From: Deltaproteobacteria bacterium
GTDB lineage: Bacteria > Myxococcota_A > Polyangia > JAAYKL01
Assembly (NCBI GenBank): GCA_016935665.1
Contig: JAFGQN010000012.1
Span: 1 to 42,954 of the forward strand
DNA: 42,954 bases
Reading direction: 5' to 3'
Shown in pieces: positions 7,740 to 16,239 of this stretch. A model generated the notes under the pieces. It saw nothing but the letters and a program-made list of their open reading frames with translations, had not been told where the DNA came from and ran no database searches. Every line of letters begins with the position of its first letter. Position 1 is the first letter of the stretch. The position numbers and the translations under genes were made by a program.

Positions 7740-9215
7740 CTAAAAAAAGATTGAAAACAGCGTTTGAGGACCCGTCGTCAGGTGGAACGGGAATTGACAG
7801 CCGTGACCGACGGCGTGGGCGCCTTCCATCTTGCAGGTAAAAAGAGATTCGTCGCGAAATTCGGTCACAAAATGAGCCGTGCACTCGTCGCCGTCGCAAT
7901 CGTTATCGGTAAAACATATCTGGTTGCAAATATAGTTGGCGTCCTGTTGAACACAGGCCAAGCCATCGGCGCACTGAATTTCGGCGGCTTCGGGGTTGCA
8001 TGGCGCGCCCTGCATCCTGCTTTGCCCCGTTTGGCACGCGGTAAGGGAATAACGCCCCGGGCGACAGGCAGCGCCATCGTCGCAGTCACCGCCGGTGATG
8101 GCGCAGTCCGTGGCATTGAAGCAACCATGAAAACTCTGATGACAATTGTTATAGAGACACGAAAAAAGTTCGTCATCGTCCACGGTGTTGCAGCGGTCGT
8201 TGCTGCATATGAGAAACGATTCAAATGTATCAAGTTCCTCTGTCATCGCCTCGAGATAACAATCACCGATGCAGGCGCCGTTTTTGGTGTTGCATTTGCC
8301 GATACAGTCGTACACATTTTCACAGGTCAACGTCTGGCAGGCAGTGTTGTCACAGGTCCCGTCGGACTGACATGCATCGTCACAAAAGCATGGATCTTCG
8401 TTTTCGCTGCAATTTTTTGGGGCGGGGATGTCATCGCCAACGATGGAATGGATCCATGGCAGGTATTTGTCCACACGGGTGACATTGTAACTGCCGATAC
8501 AGGGGGATGCCGTGTCATGGGAAAGAATGTTGCTGATTACCCCCAGCAGGACGTCGAATGAATCTGTACCCTCCATTACCGCACCACCGGAATCCCCAAA
8601 ACAGGCTGCGGTTTCCAGTTTGTCGGAATATTCGGCGGTGAAGGTGGCAATCCCCACGCTGGATACGGGAATTTTTGCCGAACGTTTGATACCGCTGTTG
8701 TCGAACTCGTCGTATCCGTATCCGGTAAAAAGAGGCGATTCCCCAACAAACGCATCGCCTAACGGCTCGTCATTCAACTGTGGCGTCTGCACGTCGTCGA
8801 TAGGTTGCTTTAATTTCAGCAACGCTATGTCATTTACATATGTAACAGGACGATATGCCGGATGAATGACCAGACGTTCCAGACTGTGCGCTTCCTCTGT
8901 CGGAAATATGGTATCGGGCGATAGTGTAAAGACGATATCTTCCGTGGTCTTGTTTTCCAGACAATGGGCGGCGGTAATGACCCACGATGGCGCAATCAAT
9001 GTTCCAGTGCAAAAGGAGTGATAGGTACGCGCGTTCAGAATAGCACCTGCGGCTGCCGGTACATCGGTGTTTGAGCCATGATATATTCTGGACACAGACC
9101 TCTGAGCGGTGCTGCTGTCAGATACCTCCGTACCACAGGCCCCGGCGTGGATGAGCAGGAATATCAGCAGCAGTTTGCATGTGATACTGGACATCCGGTG
9201 GTGCAATAACAGCAT
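7740..9215 (-). CDS. Trypsin-like (S1) serine protease lipoprotein with Cys-rich C-terminus
   Basis: This is a predicted 491-residue secreted or surface lipoprotein protease. A lipoprotein-like signal ends near HAGAC. The S1 peptidase domain (about residues 40-260) has the full catalytic triad: His in ITAAHC (about 84), Asp in NDIALLKL (about 129) and Ser in CFGDSGGAV (about 209), so activity is expected. The C-terminal 200 residues are Cys-rich (CFCDDACQSDGTC, CADGLACVQQ, CFTDNDCDGDEC), like the lipoproteins at 667 and 1888. Start 9215 was chosen because GAGAG lies a few bases upstream and the signal peptide fits; ATG 9278 or 9194 are alternatives. The protease lies between HDOD and tonB genes with no tight coupling. 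Its target is unknown; processing of surface proteins or predation-related proteolysis are possibilities only. Confidence 0.88.
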   Translation of the reverse strand: MLLLHHRMSSITCKLLLIFLLIHAGACGTEVSDSSTAQRSVSRIYHGSNTDVPAAAGAILNARTYHSFCTGTLIAPSWVITAAHCLENKTTEDIVFTLSPDTIFPTEEAHSLERLVIHPAYRPVTYVNDIALLKLKQPIDDVQTPQLNDEPLGDAFVGESPLFTGYGYDEFDNSGIKRSAKIPVSSVGIATFTAEYSDKLETAACFGDSGGAVMEGTDSFDVLLGVISNILSHDTASPCIGSYNVTRVDKYLPWIHSIVGDDIPAPKNCSENEDPCFCDDACQSDGTCDNTACQTLTCENVYDCIGKCNTKNGACIGDCYLEAMTEELDTFESFLICSNDRCNTVDDDELFSCLYNNCHQSFHGCFNATDCAITGGDCDDGAACRPGRYSLTACQTGQSRMQGAPCNPEAAEIQCADGLACVQQDANYICNQICFTDNDCDGDECTAHFVTEFRDESLFTCKMEGAHAVGHGCQFPFHLTTGPQTLFSIFF

Positions 9216-9310
9216 CTCTCTTTGCAAAGGGGCAGGCGACGGTGACCTGAAAGTCGGAAATATGATGTGATGTTTCATGAACGCATTTTAGCAGGTTCAC
9301 TGTCAAACAC

Positions 9311-9348
9311 AATAGAACGCAATAGAACGCGACCAGGGGAGCCGTTGT
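9311..9348. repeat. Short duplicated motif plus echo of the left repeat array
   Basis: A 10-bp direct repeat, AATAGAACGC, occurs twice in tandem at 9311-9330. It is followed at 9334-9348 by CAGGGGAGCCGTTGT, a 15-base match to the inter-repeat segment found at about 429-443 and 545-559 in array 2. This suggests a dispersed intergenic sequence family in the genome, though 15 bases alone is modest evidence. It sits in the gap between the HDOD gene and the S1 protease gene. Confidence 0.45.
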
Positions 9349-9349
9349 G

Positions 9350-10273
9350 TTATGGAAAAAGAGTGGATGCATTTTTTCTGATGGCAACTACCTCCGGCCA
9401 CATGGTGTGCATTTTTTCACGGGTTAAATTGAGTAGACTGCAGTCCATGCCACGCTCACATTGAATTTCAATGAATATATCCACATCCTCCTCGCCCGCG
9501 GATAAAAATTCATCGGTGGCGTTGGCAAGCTGGAGCAGGCCTATCAGGGCGCGGAGTTCGGGAATCCGGGCAGCCAATCGGGGAAGATGATGATACGCGA
9601 CCAGTTGCACAATGGGGGCGCCTACTTTCCACCGGGCAAGGACCTGGGCCGCAAGAATGGCGTGATCAAATCCCACCTGGGTCAGTTCCGCCTGTCGAAA
9701 CATATCGGGGGCGGCCTGTGCGGTATCCTTTGAGAAGTGATATTGCACCTCGCCCGAATCCATAAACAGCATAATGCCAATATCGTGCATCAGGCCGGCC
9801 AGAAACAGCATTTCCGGCGCCCCCACGCGCAGTTGGCCTGCAAAAAGATGGGCGATGGCCGCAACAGCAGCGCAGTGATCCCGAACCATTCTCGCCAATC
9901 CCCTGGGGTGGGGGAAAAGCTGCATGGTGGCCACCGAAAAGAGGACTTCCCGCACCGTATTTTGACCAAGGCGAATAAATGCCATGTCCATGGAGGTAAT
10001 GGGATTGGTGGCCATGTAAAAAGGCGAATTGACCAGGCGCAGCACACCGGCGGAAAGTGCGGGATCGTGTCTGATGGTATCGGTGATTTCGTCAATTGTG
10101 TAGTCGGACTTGCTTAACAGGGAGATGGCTTTCTGGGCGACCACCGGGAAGGTTTTGAGGCCGGAGAGGGCGCCGATGTGCGCTGCCATGCTGCTATTGA
10201 CATTGTGGACGTTGCCTTCGGTTTCCAATGTCCATTTCATTGCGCTCAATGTCGCATCTGCCAATTGTACCAT
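9350..10273 (-). CDS. HDOD domain signalling protein
   Basis: This 307-residue soluble protein has an HDOD domain (about residues 33-235), a relative of HD phosphohydrolases that usually has a regulatory role. The hallmark run FLAGLMHDIGIMLF carries the HD pair at about 163-164. A typical HDOD opening is present too (LKTFPVVAQKAISLLSKSDY and IRHDPALSAGVLRLVNSPFY). HDOD proteins are linked to motility, biofilm and stress signalling in proteobacteria, but the partner here is unknown. ATG 10273 has GGAG eight bases upstream. No output domain is recognised in the C-terminal 70 residues. It stands alone on the minus strand, with the protease gene 134 bp downstream. Confidence 0.88.
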   Translation of the reverse strand: MVQLADATLSAMKWTLETEGNVHNVNSSMAAHIGALSGLKTFPVVAQKAISLLSKSDYTIDEITDTIRHDPALSAGVLRLVNSPFYMATNPITSMDMAFIRLGQNTVREVLFSVATMQLFPHPRGLARMVRDHCAAVAAIAHLFAGQLRVGAPEMLFLAGLMHDIGIMLFMDSGEVQYHFSKDTAQAAPDMFRQAELTQVGFDHAILAAQVLARWKVGAPIVQLVAYHHLPRLAARIPELRALIGLLQLANATDEFLSAGEEDVDIFIEIQCERGMDCSLLNLTREKMHTMWPEVVAIRKNASTLFP

Positions 10274-10409
10274 GGTGTGCCACTCCGCGGAAATTTCAAT
10301 GAAGCGTATGAATTATCGTTCGAAACGCTACTGCGTATAATTATGTTTGTTATCTGTTATGCTGCAACGAGGGGGGGAAGGAATTCTTAAGCGCAAGACA
10401 GATCAGTGA

Positions 10410-10901
10410 TTATTTTCCGCAGCATTTTTTAAATTTTTTGCCACTGCCACATGGACAGGGGTCATTGCGGCCCACTTTGGGAGCTTCCCGACGATACGTG
10501 TCTCCCTTTACAAAATCACCATCCATGAAATACCACTTGTCTTCATGTTTCTGAAAGAGGGCCAGTTCGTGATGTTCCTGTTTTTTACCGTCCACGGTGT
10601 ACCGGGCTATAAATTCCACGCTGCCGCCTTCGTCGCCTTCCAGTCCGGCTTCGGTTCCAATCAATTCAAAGCCCAGCCAATTGGATTCTTTGGCCCATCT
10701 GGTGGTTTCTGCACGGTCAAATTCATGCTCACTTAGAGGATGACGTGTTTTTTCAATATAATCGATGTCGGCTTTGGTGAATGCGGTGTACCTGGAACGC
10801 ATAAGCGCCAGCGCGGTTGTGGGTGCCTTTTCGCCTGAGATATACGGGCCACAACATTCCTCATAGGGTTTTTCTGAACAGCAGGGACATAACTTTGACA
10901 T
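10410..10901 (-). CDS. ychJ: YchJ/UPF0225-type SEC-C motif protein
   Basis: This 163-residue protein matches the YchJ (UPF0225) layout. It has an N-terminal zinc-binding Cys cluster ([16 protein letters not shown]), a central NTF2-like fold region (about 28-135, with [10 protein letters not shown] and FIARYT) and a C-terminal SEC-C motif ([19 protein letters not shown]). SEC-C motifs bind zinc and are known from SecA tails. The exact role of YchJ is not settled. The ATG at 10901 has GGAG close upstream. It is transcribed away from the plus-strand operon starting at 11109. Confidence 0.92.
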   Translation of the reverse strand: MSKLCPCCSEKPYEECCGPYISGEKAPTTALALMRSRYTAFTKADIDYIEKTRHPLSEHEFDRAETTRWAKESNWLGFELIGTEAGLEGDEGGSVEFIARYTVDGKKQEHHELALFQKHEDKWYFMDGDFVKGDTYRREAPKVGRNDPCPCGSGKKFKKCCGK

Positions 10902-11068
10902 AAATATTCTCCATTCATGGTTCCAAATCGATTCACTTTGGCTTCATACCTCAAATCTCAAATTGGAAAAACCATAAATCTTCTTTCATACATGGTTCAG
11001 CGATGTTGACACGGTGGGCATATTTAGTTTCATTGTGTCATTCCGTAATAAAGGATTGAGTATTTTTC

Positions 11069-11098
11069 TTGAGTTTTGTGAATACATTAGACTACAAT
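11069..11098 (+). promoter_or_regulatory. Candidate sigma-70-like promoter for the 11109 operon
   Basis: TTGAGT (11069-11074) and TACAAT (11093-11098) are separated by 18 bp. The -10 ends only 10 bases before the ATG at 11109, and no ribosome-binding site precedes that ATG. If this promoter is used, the mRNA would be leaderless or nearly so. Confidence 0.4.
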
Positions 11099-11108
11099 AT
11101 CTCACATC

Positions 11109-11555
11109 ATGATTCGAACCGTAAAAAAAGCAAATAATCCTCGGATATTTAAAAATATTGAGGGAGTCTCCCTGACCGCCGTTGCCAGCGACGTTCTTGT
11201 TAAACACGCCCGGATTTTGTCTGAAGGTCTGGTGCAACAGAATGTCGGTGGCAAATGTGTGTATTCGGGAAGTACAATGTTAACCATTGACTTGACAAAG
11301 TTTCAGTCCCAGTTTCGCTCCGGGGCAGCCAGACAACAACTTGTGAAACACCTTGGAAATTCGTTGTTTTTCAAGCTGGCTGTGTTGCGACTGGCCCGAA
11401 AAGAAGCCGAAAACAGATGCCGTAATGGATTGCTTTGCGAAGTAAGGACTGAACTCGAGTTCAAGATTGAACAGGATTTGCTTTTAGTGGATATTGACGT
11501 GCTTGGGGATGTACAGGCGAAAACCGCTGAAGATTTCGGCCATGGAGAGGTTTGA
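11109..11555 (+). CDS. Conserved-looking hypothetical protein, first gene of MerR-TPR/aspartokinase operon
   Basis: This 148-residue protein is not recognised. It is rich in charged residues, has no signal peptide or membrane segment, and shows alternating helix/strand-like sequence. The N-terminus is basic (MIRTVKKANNPRIFKN). The C-terminal half contains LVKHLGNSLFFKLAVLRLARK and then an acidic, strand-like ending. Its stop overlaps the start of the next gene by one base (TGATG), so the two are translationally coupled and their products may act together. No clear ribosome site precedes the ATG. Confidence 0.72.
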   Translation: MIRTVKKANNPRIFKNIEGVSLTAVASDVLVKHARILSEGLVQQNVGGKCVYSGSTMLTIDLTKFQSQFRSGAARQQLVKHLGNSLFFKLAVLRLARKEAENRCRNGLLCEVRTELEFKIEQDLLLVDIDVLGDVQAKTAEDFGHGEV

Positions 11556-12655
11556 TGAGTTCATCTGATAAAAAGCGCGTTGTGTTTGTTAAATTTGATG
11601 GTCTGGTGAAGGGACGGGAAGGGGAGCTCATTGTGGATGACGACTCCGTGGAGGAGATGAGTCTGTCCGCCAACAGGGACGATGACCCTGCAGGGAAAGA
11701 AGGCGTCCGCGATGAGATTTACGAAAGCGACTACGAGAGTTCTCCAGGGGCGGCCATGGAGGCGACGTTCTCTCGAAAAGATGTGTGCAGACTGTTTGAA
11801 GTGTCAGAAGGACGTTTAAAATACTGGGACAAAACGGAGTTTATTTCGCCGGGTGGGTATCAGGGGCAGCGTCGGTGCTATACGTTTCAGGATTTGATTA
11901 GCATTCGTTCCGCGGTCACCCTTTTGGACAATGGCGTTAGCCTCCAGCGCACACGTGCAATGATTGCTCAACTGAAAAAGCTGTTGCCACAGACCACCCA
12001 TCCGCTGGGCCGACTGCGCATCGCCGGTGATTCCAACCAGGTGACGGTCACGGAGGAGGGGCGGGAATTCGACGTGGAATCCGGCCAGTTGCTCATTGAT
12101 TTTACGGTAAAAAATCTGGAGGAACAGCTGGTATCCAATCTGCCGGACTACGCATTGAAAAAGAACAGTCGCAGCGCCTACGAATGGTATCTGGAAGGCT
12201 GCGCCCTCGACGAGGATGAAGGGTCTCTGGATGATGCGGAATTCGCATATCATCAGGCATTGATGCTCGATCCAACGCTGGCCACCGCGTATACCAATCT
12301 GGGAAATATCCGATATCGGCAGGGCGCGGTCGATGACTCCCGGGCATTATATGAAAAGGCGCTCGAAGTGGATGACGCTCAGCCGGAGGCCCATTACAAT
12401 CTTGGCTTTCTGGATTACGAAGACGGCTTTCTTGAGAAAGCCAAAGCGCATTTTGATCGGGCAGTGGAGCTGGACGATTCATTTGCGGATGCGTATTTTA
12501 ACCTGGCCATGACCGAATATCGATTGGGGAATCCGCGGGATGCGAGTCGATTGTGGCAGGATTATCTGTCGATGGAACCCAAAGGTGTATGGGCAGATAT
12601 CGCCAGAGCGCGTCTTGAAGAGATGCAGACGGAGAAATGCCATGAGAGTCTTTAA
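11555..12655 (+). CDS. MerR-type HTH fused to TPR repeats
   Basis: This 366-residue protein has an acidic N-terminal tail (1-65), a MerR-like winged helix-turn-helix (about 70-145, with FSRKDVCRLFEVSEGRLKYWD and RCYTFQDLISIRSA), a linker, and at least three tetratricopeptide repeats (about 207-345, with AYTNLGNIRYRQGAVDDSRA and AHYNLGFLDYEDGFLEKAKA). MerR domains bind promoter DNA; TPRs bind proteins. The probable role is a transcription regulator whose activity is set through a protein partner, but effector and target are unknown. GGAGAGG precedes the ATG at 11555. It overlaps the gene before by 1 bp and the aspartate kinase gene after by 14 bp. Confidence 0.85.
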   Translation: MSSSDKKRVVFVKFDGLVKGREGELIVDDDSVEEMSLSANRDDDPAGKEGVRDEIYESDYESSPGAAMEATFSRKDVCRLFEVSEGRLKYWDKTEFISPGGYQGQRRCYTFQDLISIRSAVTLLDNGVSLQRTRAMIAQLKKLLPQTTHPLGRLRIAGDSNQVTVTEEGREFDVESGQLLIDFTVKNLEEQLVSNLPDYALKKNSRSAYEWYLEGCALDEDEGSLDDAEFAYHQALMLDPTLATAYTNLGNIRYRQGAVDDSRALYEKALEVDDAQPEAHYNLGFLDYEDGFLEKAKAHFDRAVELDDSFADAYFNLAMTEYRLGNPRDASRLWQDYLSMEPKGVWADIARARLEEMQTEKCHESL

Positions 12656-14018
12656 ATTTGGCGGGTCATCCCTTTGCGATGCCGAAGCCATTGGACGGGT
12701 CATTGATATTCTCCAGGAAAAGTCCATTGAAGAAAAGCCGCTTTGCGTGGTGGTATCGGCCATGGGCGGTGTCACCGATGAAATTATTCGCACCGCAAAA
12801 GCGGCGTCCCATAGGGAAATTGCCTACAGGGAAACGCTGAAGGCATTGCGGAAAAGACATACCAAAGTACTGAATGCGATTGCCCATGGTGACCGGGAGA
12901 CAACGGAAATAATTCAGGAGCAGTGCGTTGAGTTTTTTGGAATTTGTGATGGTGTGTATGCCCTTGGAGAACTCTCAGGTAAAGTTCTGGACAGGCTGAT
13001 GTCCTTTGGGGAACTGTGCAGCGCACATATGGTTGCAGCAGCCTGCAGACACGCGGGGCTGGACGCGAAATTTGTCGACAGCAGGGATTACATCGTTACG
13101 GATGAGCGGTATGGCGCAGCGAGAGTGGATTTTGAGAAAACCGCTGCGGCACTCCATAAGCTGGATGCTGACGGTGCAACGATTCATGTATTGCCCGGCT
13201 TTGTCGCCCGCTCTGCAAATGGTCGAATCACGACTTTGGGTCGAAATGGGTCTGACTATTCTGCGGCCATCATTGGCGCCGGACTCGGGGCATCGGCCGT
13301 TGAAATCTGGACCGACGTCAACGGCGTGATGACTGCCAATCCCCGTTATGTGTCGGATGCGGAATCCATTGAGCGAATGAGCTATGTGGAAGCCATGGAG
13401 CTGTCACACTTTGGTGCCCATGTTCTGCACGCCCCCACGTTGCAGCCGGTAATGGAAAAGACGATTCCTCTGCTGGTGCGCAACACATTTTCCCCAGACT
13501 TCAAAGGGACAATCGTTGGTAATGAATCTGTTTCGGAGCGGATTATCACGGGTATATCCACCGTGGACAATGTGTCGTTCATTCGCGTGCAGGGCAGCGG
13601 GATGGTAGGTGTGTTTGGTGTGGCGGGTCGTTTGTTTACTTCGCTGGCGAAAGCCGAGGTGAATCTGATTATGATTAGTCAGGGATCATCTGAACACTCC
13701 ATTTGTTTTGCGGTGCAGGATGCAGATAATCAAAAAGCGGTGCAGGCCATTGAGACGGAATTTGAGTTGGAGATGCAGGCGCATATGATGGATACGCCGG
13801 TGGTGGAACGGGAGATGTGTGTGCTGGCGGTTGTGGGCGAAAACATGAGACGTCGCCCTGGCATTGCCGCCAACGTATTCGGTTCATTGGGGGAGAGTGG
13901 CGTAAATGTGGTTGCCATTGCGCAGGGATCGAGCGAGCTGAATATTTCCATGGTCATTCTGCAGCAGGATGCGAGTAAAGCACTCAATGCCATCCACAGC
14001 GCCTTTTTTAAAAAATAG
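12642..14018 (+). CDS. lysC: Aspartate kinase (ThrA-like kinase half, monofunctional)
   Basis: This 458-residue aspartokinase phosphorylates L-aspartate, the first step toward Lys, Thr, Met and diaminopimelate. The amino-acid kinase domain (1-about 285) has KFGGSS at 5-10, VVVSAMGGVTDE and GRNGSDYSAAIIGAGLGA. Two ACT regulatory regions follow (about 305-380 and 385-455, with ISQGSSEHSI and AIAQGSSELNIS), indicating feedback control by an amino acid. ATG 12642 was chosen because GGAG lies nine bases upstream. Motif wording is closest to the kinase half of bifunctional ThrA/MetL, yet the protein stops after the ACT domains, so no homoserine dehydrogenase is attached. It overlaps the MerR-TPR gene by 14 bp. 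The symbol is by function; thrA-type numbering would also be defensible. Confidence 0.93.
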   Translation: MRVFKFGGSSLCDAEAIGRVIDILQEKSIEEKPLCVVVSAMGGVTDEIIRTAKAASHREIAYRETLKALRKRHTKVLNAIAHGDRETTEIIQEQCVEFFGICDGVYALGELSGKVLDRLMSFGELCSAHMVAAACRHAGLDAKFVDSRDYIVTDERYGAARVDFEKTAAALHKLDADGATIHVLPGFVARSANGRITTLGRNGSDYSAAIIGAGLGASAVEIWTDVNGVMTANPRYVSDAESIERMSYVEAMELSHFGAHVLHAPTLQPVMEKTIPLLVRNTFSPDFKGTIVGNESVSERIITGISTVDNVSFIRVQGSGMVGVFGVAGRLFTSLAKAEVNLIMISQGSSEHSICFAVQDADNQKAVQAIETEFELEMQAHMMDTPVVEREMCVLAVVGENMRRRPGIAANVFGSLGESGVNVVAIAQGSSELNISMVILQQDASKALNAIHSAFFKK

Positions 14019-14220
14019 CAGGGAATACCGGTCTGAATTGACTCCCCGTAAAATATCCATCCGGCTAATCTGTTCCTTTTTTTATAGGCTGATTCGTATA
14101 GGTGTAACCCCGTTTTGTTGTGGAATTTTATATGGATATTCATTCGAGTCGGAAGAATTTGAACAGGATGCTGGAAATTGTTTGCATAAGTGATAATGTT
14201 AACCAGCCAAAAGCACTGTA

Positions 14221-15018
14221 ATGGATAAATTTATTTGGGGGGATAGTTTGTCCAGAGAAACAACACATCATTCGGACGATTCCAGGGAGTTTGTAAATTG
14301 TGGAATTTCGCAGGATACCCACACCGATGAACTCACGACGCATCTGGCGCAGTTAATTAAAACAAACGATATATTCGTACACGACATGAACAATCTGTTG
14401 GCGTCTATTGTGGCCGTGTCAGACCTGCTATTGCGGTCGAAAGCAAGTGAACCAGCATTGGCCAACGGTTTGCGAACTATACTTGAGTCCGCGCGCGAGC
14501 TGTCCGGATTGACCGATAAGTGGCAAGTGCTGATGCATTCAGACGCCACTTTGGGTGGTGCGCCAGATGAATATCACGGGGTTCCGGCGCAGCCTCGGTT
14601 GCCAATCAAGGGGGGCAAACGAATGAACAGGCCTGGACACATTCTTTTAATCGACGACGAGGAGGTCGTCTGTGCCGCAACCGAAGAGATGCTTAAACGA
14701 CTTCACTATGAAGTGACCAGCAGACCTGGCGGACCGGAGGGAATTAAATTCTATCGGGAAAACTGGGAACAGATTGGACTGGTGGTGCTCGATATGATGA
14801 TGCCCGAGATGAACGGTTCAGAGGTTTTCGAGGAGCTTCGGCGAATCAATCCCGATGTGGATGTGGTTGTTTCATCCGGATACAGTCATAACGAAACAGC
14901 ACGGCAACTACTGCAGTCGGGCGCCCGCGGGTTCATTCAGAAACCATTTCGACTCAGCGACCTGTTCGAGACGATTTCAGAAATTCTCCCAGCGCCCAAA
15001 CCCACGATTCAGGGATAA
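14221..15018 (+). CDS. DHp-like helix pair fused to response-regulator receiver domain
   Basis: This 265-residue protein has no kinase ATPase domain. Residues about 35-105 resemble the dimerisation/phosphoacceptor helices of hybrid histidine kinases (FVHDMNNLLASIVAVSDLLL, candidate His 54). Residues about 138-258 form a REC domain with acidic pair D145/D146, phosphoacceptor D191 (VVLDMMMPEMNG), and Lys 241 (QKPF). The start at 14221 lacks a good ribosome site. An internal ATG at 14623 (residue 135) has a strong GGGGGG site and would give a stand-alone REC of about 131 residues; a TTG at 14248 is another option. The construct could take phosphate from a kinase and relay it, but partners are not visible. 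It lies downstream of the aspartokinase gene with a 200-bp gap. Confidence 0.8.
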   Translation: MDKFIWGDSLSRETTHHSDDSREFVNCGISQDTHTDELTTHLAQLIKTNDIFVHDMNNLLASIVAVSDLLLRSKASEPALANGLRTILESARELSGLTDKWQVLMHSDATLGGAPDEYHGVPAQPRLPIKGGKRMNRPGHILLIDDEEVVCAATEEMLKRLHYEVTSRPGGPEGIKFYRENWEQIGLVVLDMMMPEMNGSEVFEELRRINPDVDVVVSSGYSHNETARQLLQSGARGFIQKPFRLSDLFETISEILPAPKPTIQG

Positions 15019-15039
15019 CCGGAACTCTTCGGGTTTTTT
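15017..15039 (+). terminator. Candidate rho-independent terminator
   Basis: An imperfect hairpin, AACC-G-GAA / CTC / TTC-G-GGTT with one internal G-G mismatch, is followed by a run of six T (15034-15039, part of it in the stem). It overlaps the stop codon of the DHp-REC gene and lies between two convergent genes. Confidence 0.45.
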
Positions 15040-15062
15040 GGGAAATCTACCCTATTCAGTCG

Positions 15063-16040
15063 TTATTTCCAGGTGCCATCGAGGAAACAGAGTCGTCCAG
15101 AACCGTACCCGGGAATCTGAATATCAAAATCGATTTTGTTGGAGTGATTGGAGATAATGGCGTTGATATTTTCGGGAATGGAACCCCGTTGGGAAAGATG
15201 CATGCTGGCAAAGCGGACATGAGCATTTCCCGCATCGTTTATCAAACTCGATGAAATGTTGCATATCTCCTGGAAGCTTTCCTGAATTTCTTCAGATATG
15301 GTGTTGTTTTTATTGGCACTTTCCGCTTCCGCTTTAGGGAGCATCACCAATGCGGACCCCAGGAAGTTCACCAGCGCAATGTCCGCCGCCATTAAGAGCA
15401 CTGATGCGCCATCGTCGTTCTGGTATTCGCCTATCACTGCGAAACGTTTGGCTTTTAGTGGTTTGGCGTCGCCACTGCGGACCACCACTTCCGCATCCAC
15501 CAGACCGCTGAACAGTTCGGCCACGTCTTCGTCATCGGGCATGGTCATTCCAGGACCTTTTTGAGTGTTGTCGACCGCCGGGGTCTCCTCCGGTTCGGCT
15601 TTCGCAGGTTTTTGCGCCACTGCCTGCGGGCTTGAGACCTCTGTTTGAGTGGTTGACACGGACTCCTGCGCCAGCGGCGTCTCAGGCCTCTTCATTTCCT
15701 GAACAGGTGATTCTGGAATTGCATTGGGGTCCACCTTGTCCATGCCAAATACAAGAACGCCCATTTTGCCGGCGGCGCCATCCATCCAGTCCACCACCCC
15801 TCGGGAACGATAAATGAGCGGCACGCCGGGGAAACTGAGATCTATTTCAACCAGGGCGCCCGCAGAAATATTGGGAGGAGACGGGACCACCAGACCCGCT
15901 GAGGATACTTTCCGTTTATTGCTTGTGATAAGACGTCTGGCAGCTTTGTGCCGGTTGAGTTCCCTCACATGAATGTCGCAACGGGGATCCACCGCCTTGT
16001 AGCTGATTTTGCCTTCTTCAATGTGACCGGACAATTTCAC
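15063..16040 (-). CDS. PilZ-like protein with CheX/CheC-like C-terminal region
   Basis: This 325-residue cytoplasmic protein begins at GTG 16040, preceded by AGAGGTG. Residues about 20-105 look like a PilZ domain: RELNR at 26-30 fits the RxxxR switch and KVSSAG at 44-49 fits the second motif with Lys in place of Asp/Asn, so c-di-GMP binding is plausible but not certain. A Pro/Glu/Thr-rich linker (about 105-165) follows. The C-terminal 150 residues include EEIQESFQEICNISSSLIN, reminiscent of the E-x-x-N helix of CheC/CheX phosphatases. That part is a weak match. Neighbours on both sides encode REC proteins, which suits a receiver-linked or c-di-GMP-linked role. It is transcribed convergently to the DHp-REC gene. 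Confidence 0.7.
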   Translation of the reverse strand: MKLSGHIEEGKISYKAVDPRCDIHVRELNRHKAARRLITSNKRKVSSAGLVVPSPPNISAGALVEIDLSFPGVPLIYRSRGVVDWMDGAAGKMGVLVFGMDKVDPNAIPESPVQEMKRPETPLAQESVSTTQTEVSSPQAVAQKPAKAEPEETPAVDNTQKGPGMTMPDDEDVAELFSGLVDAEVVVRSGDAKPLKAKRFAVIGEYQNDDGASVLLMAADIALVNFLGSALVMLPKAEAESANKNNTISEEIQESFQEICNISSSLINDAGNAHVRFASMHLSQRGSIPENINAIISNHSNKIDFDIQIPGYGSGRLCFLDGTWK

Positions 16041-16239
16041 AGCACACCTCTGCCGGAAAAGGGTTCATCATAGTATATCGGACGAAACGCCGGTTGGGTT
16101 TATATGGCGCACGCCAACCGATGTTGATTTATGTGAAATGACGACATTTTCATGGATTATCCCGTCACTGCACAAATATCATGCTACACAATTAGAGTTG
16201 TCTGAACCACACCGCACACAAAGACAGCAGGCGGAGTCG

